NCBI GenBank assembly: GCA_017484235.1
Contig: JAFUTM010000098.1
Coordinates: 1-7,682 of the forward strand
DNA length: 7,682 nt
Direction: 5' to 3'
Origin: Selenomonadaceae bacterium
GTDB taxonomy: Bacteria > Bacillota > Negativicutes > Selenomonadales > Selenomonadaceae
Shown here: positions 4,896 through 7,682 of the stretch, piece after piece
How the letters are laid out: every line of letters begins with the position of its first letter
Position numbering within the stretch: position 1 is the first letter of the stretch
The notes under the pieces: model-generated
What the model was told of the DNA's origin: nothing
Databases searched by the model: none
What the model saw: only the letters and a program-made list of their open reading frames with translations
Made by a program: the position numbers and the translations under genes

Positions 4896-7682
4896 ATGTT
4901 AGAAATGATAATTGGACGTGCAGGTACTGGAAAAACATATACTTGCCTGCAATCAATGAAAGAATTTTTGGAACGCAGACCATTGAGAGCAAAAGTATTT
5001 TTATTGATGCCTGCTTATATGACGTATAAAACGGAATATAATTTCACAGAAATGGTAAATTGTGCGCCGAATACTTATATATATAGCTTTCAACGATTCG
5101 CACAGTTGATATTAATGGAAACCGGCGGCTCTAATATACCTAAAATTACGGATATTGGCCGCCGTATGATAATGAGGAAAATTATACTCAATCGAGACAA
5201 GAATCAAGAATTAAAATATTTTTCAAGATCGGCAAAACAACGCGGTTTTGGTGAAACTTTAGCCGATGCATTAAAAGAATTGCGGACTTATTCAATAACA
5301 CCAGAAATGCTTAGACATACAACGTTTAATCTGGACAACGATGAACTCTGTGATAAAATTACTGATTTGGCAATGCTATGTGAAGATTATAAAAATGCCA
5401 TAGACGTGAAAAATTATGACGATGAAGATATAATTGAGCTTGCTGCCGAACGTATAGAACAATCACAATTAATAAAAGGCGCGGAAATATATATTGACAG
5501 TTTTGTGTTTTTTGATCCGCAGCAGCGTAAAATTCTGCGTGCATTGATGAAATATGGACGCAATGTACACATCACACTGCCAATGGAAACTGACTTAAAC
5601 CACAAGGAAAACGGCAAAGAACTTGGACTATTTCGCCAGTCAATGAAAACTTTTATAATGTTACAAAAAATGGCTGAAGAATTAAAAATTGAAATGCAAA
5701 TAACCAGACTGGAAAAAACAAAACGCTTTAAGCGTGGCGCACTGATGCTATTGGAGCAGAAGATGTTTGCGTTTGCCGGAAAATTGACGGCGAACAACAA
5801 TAAAACTGACAGCATAAAAATATTGGAAGCCGCTAATAAACGAGTAGAGGTCGAAGCTGTCGCACAGGACATATTGAAGCTGCACAATGATAAGGGCTGC
5901 AGATTCCGCGATATTGGAATATTAATTAGAGATGAGCAATACAACAGATTAATAAAACCTATCTTTGAGATACACGAAATACCCTACTTTATTGACGACA
6001 AACGACCAGCAGTACATCATCCACTCGCCGAACTTGTACGTTCTGTATTGGAGTTAATCAACAGCCGCAGGTCAGAAGCCATTTTTTATTGTCTGAGGAC
6101 TGGCTTCTTTAATATAGAAGAAAATGATATTGATTTAATGGAAAACTATGTAATTGAGTTTGGAATTAAAGGCTTAAACTCTTGGACCAACGATAAATCC
6201 TGGCAGTATTATAAACGTGAAATTGACGACGATCAAAACGCTATTTCTGAATGGGAAACTGAACGATTAAATAAAGTCAACGAAATCAAAGTTAAATCAA
6301 TCGAACATCTTGCAAAGTTTATTGACGAAATAAATGCTGCTATCAAAGAAAGCGGCATAAAAAAATCAGCAGCGGTAAGGTCACTGTCAGAAGCAATATT
6401 TAATTTGTTTGAAACTTTAGATGTACCAGCCACACTTGAACGCTGGTCACGAGAAGCTGCAAAAGCCGGCAACCTTACACTTGAACAAGAACATCTAAAA
6501 ATCTGGAACAACACGGTCAATTTATTTGAACAGTTCGTCACAATAATGGGCGATGAAATTATAGATATAAAAGAATTTGCCGCATTGGTAAATGAAGGAA
6601 TTGATGCACTTCAATTGTCACTTATTCCGCCAGGATTAGATGAAGTGACAATAGCAAAACTTGAACAGAACAGCCTTCAAAATTCAAAAGTAATATATAT
6701 ACTTGGCTGCAATGAAGGCAAGATGCCAAGAACGACCAGTGAAAAGGGATTATTCTCTGATGCCGAACGATATTATCTAATTCAATCTGGATTGGAAATA
6801 TCTGCTGGCGGCGTTGAAAGCAGCCTGGCTGAAAAATTCTTGCTTTATCGTGGTTTTACCGAAGCACAGGAACATCTTTGCCTTTCATATTCATTGGCAA
6901 GCAGTGAAGGCGATGTAATGAATCGGTCGCCACTGATTGATACAATAATATCGTTGATTCCTGATGTGAAAAGAGAATTTTTATCCATTGACATTTTGGG
7001 CACAAATAAAGACCTTAATTTTATCGTTGATGAAAAAACATTATCTCCACAAATTGCCTCAAAGTTGTTCGCGCCTTACCGTAAAGTTAGAAGCAGTGTC
7101 AGTAAACTGGAACGATTTATGAGTTGTCCATTTAAACACTTTGCACAATATGGCTTGCGATTAGAAGAACGCGCCGAACGCAAATTCCTTGCGCCAGATT
7201 TAGGCAACCTGCTGCACAGTTTACTTAGAAAATTTGGCGAACGAATGCAAAACGAAAATCGCCGCTGGAGTTCTGTGAACGATGAGGAACTAATTATCAT
7301 TGTAAATGAAATCTTTTCAGAAATAGTGCCAAGATTTCGCAATGAACTTCTATTGAGCAACAGCACATACAAGCATCAGCTCGAACGTATTAAATCGCTT
7401 GCTGCCCGAAGTTTAAGGCGGCTGATCCATTTAGATTCTGTGAGTCACTTCCACCCTGAAAAATTTGAAGTTGATTTCAGTATGAAGGGAATGAAATCAC
7501 TGACCTTTGAACTTAACGATAAGATTAATTTGGAGCTGTCCGGTCGTATAGATAGAATTGACTTTGATGAAAGCGGCAAATATTTTTTAATTATGGATTA
7601 TAAGACGGGCGACGCATATATAAATCTAATTGATATTTATTTTGGGCTTAATTTACAATTGCTGACATATTTATTGGTTGCA
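4896..7682 (+). CDS. addB: AddAB helicase-nuclease subunit B, first 929 residues; continues past the right edge
   Basis: AddB pairs with AddA to resect DNA double-strand breaks and load RecA; it contributes a RecB-type nuclease and a non-translocating, Chi-recognising helicase-like body. Seen: Walker A GRAGTGKT at residues 7-14; the mid-protein segment LDEVTI...VIYILGCNEGKMP, with GCNEG at 604-608, matching AddB; SVSKLERFMSCPF with C744, the first of four iron-sulfur cluster cysteines; the nuclease motifs GNLLH (H774), GRIDRID at 883-889 and DYKTG (D901, K903); and the start of the Q-motif LQLLTY (Q921, Y925). Nuclease metal-binding residues look intact. The family is about 1,150 residues, so roughly 80% is present and the last three cluster cysteines lie outside. 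The frame is open throughout with no frameshift. It starts 14 bases after the upstream stop; addA would be expected next, beyond this window. Confidence 0.95.
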   Translation, partial: MLEMIIGRAGTGKTYTCLQSMKEFLERRPLRAKVFLLMPAYMTYKTEYNFTEMVNCAPNTYIYSFQRFAQLILMETGGSNIPKITDIGRRMIMRKIILNRDKNQELKYFSRSAKQRGFGETLADALKELRTYSITPEMLRHTTFNLDNDELCDKITDLAMLCEDYKNAIDVKNYDDEDIIELAAERIEQSQLIKGAEIYIDSFVFFDPQQRKILRALMKYGRNVHITLPMETDLNHKENGKELGLFRQSMKTFIMLQKMAEELKIEMQITRLEKTKRFKRGALMLLEQKMFAFAGKLTANNNKTDSIKILEAANKRVEVEAVAQDILKLHNDKGCRFRDIGILIRDEQYNRLIKPIFEIHEIPYFIDDKRPAVHHPLAELVRSVLELINSRRSEAIFYCLRTGFFNIEENDIDLMENYVIEFGIKGLNSWTNDKSWQYYKREIDDDQNAISEWETERLNKVNEIKVKSIEHLAKFIDEINAAIKESGIKKSAAVRSLSEAIFNLFETLDVPATLERWSREAAKAGNLTLEQEHLKIWNNTVNLFEQFVTIMGDEIIDIKEFAALVNEGIDALQLSLIPPGLDEVTIAKLEQNSLQNSKVIYILGCNEGKMPRTTSEKGLFSDAERYYLIQSGLEISAGGVESSLAEKFLLYRGFTEAQEHLCLSYSLASSEGDVMNRSPLIDTIISLIPDVKREFLSIDILGTNKDLNFIVDEKTLSPQIASKLFAPYRKVRSSVSKLERFMSCPFKHFAQYGLRLEERAERKFLAPDLGNLLHSLLRKFGERMQNENRRWSSVNDEELIIIVNEIFSEIVPRFRNELLLSNSTYKHQLERIKSLAARSLRRLIHLDSVSHFHPEKFEVDFSMKGMKSLTFELNDKINLELSGRIDRIDFDESGKYFLIMDYKTGDAYINLIDIYFGLNLQLLTYLLVA

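Noticed and set aside
5414..5944. 176-codon minus-strand open frame with Cys/Ser-rich product
   Set aside because: It is antisense to addB, whose frame is continuous and carries family motifs.

Overview
The window reads as ordinary chromosome of an AT-rich, anaerobic bacterium, most likely a Bacillota member. A ferredoxin-dependent 2-oxoacid oxidoreductase subunit points to anaerobic metabolism, and an AddB-type rather than RecBCD-type recombination nuclease fits Bacillota. A Negativicutes-like affiliation is only an impression, drawn from the style of the two small secreted proteins. No RNA gene, CRISPR array, insertion sequence, attachment site or origin is visible, and no gene-free stretch exceeds about 210 bases.

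Layout: the left sixth is the 5' part of ileS on the minus strand (N-terminal 411 residues of a type-2 isoleucyl-tRNA synthetase), running off the left edge. A roughly 200-base divergent intergenic region carries a strong sigma-A-type promoter reading right and a weaker candidate reading left. Next on the plus strand is a lone gamma subunit of a 2-oxoacid:ferredoxin oxidoreductase (korC-like), closed by a clear intrinsic terminator at 2019-2054. An SPFH-domain protein with three tandem C-terminal zinc ribbons follows, with its own promoter and a long-stem terminator at 3519-3580.

The right half is a probable operon: two small genes for exported proteins of unknown function, then addB, the nuclease/inactive-helicase subunit of the AddAB double-strand-break repair enzyme. 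addB runs off the right edge after 929 codons. The three genes are packed tightly: a one-base stop/start overlap between the first two, and a ribosome binding site overlapping the second stop codon before addB.

Functionally the window is a string of separate transcription units (translation, anaerobic 2-oxoacid oxidation, membrane-associated SPFH scaffold, envelope proteins plus DNA repair) rather than one dedicated system. The most unusual points are the solitary korC, the triple-ribbon SPFH protein without visible PspA-type partners, and two unrecognised, base-poor exported proteins coupled to addB. I see no convincing undescribed multi-gene system here.
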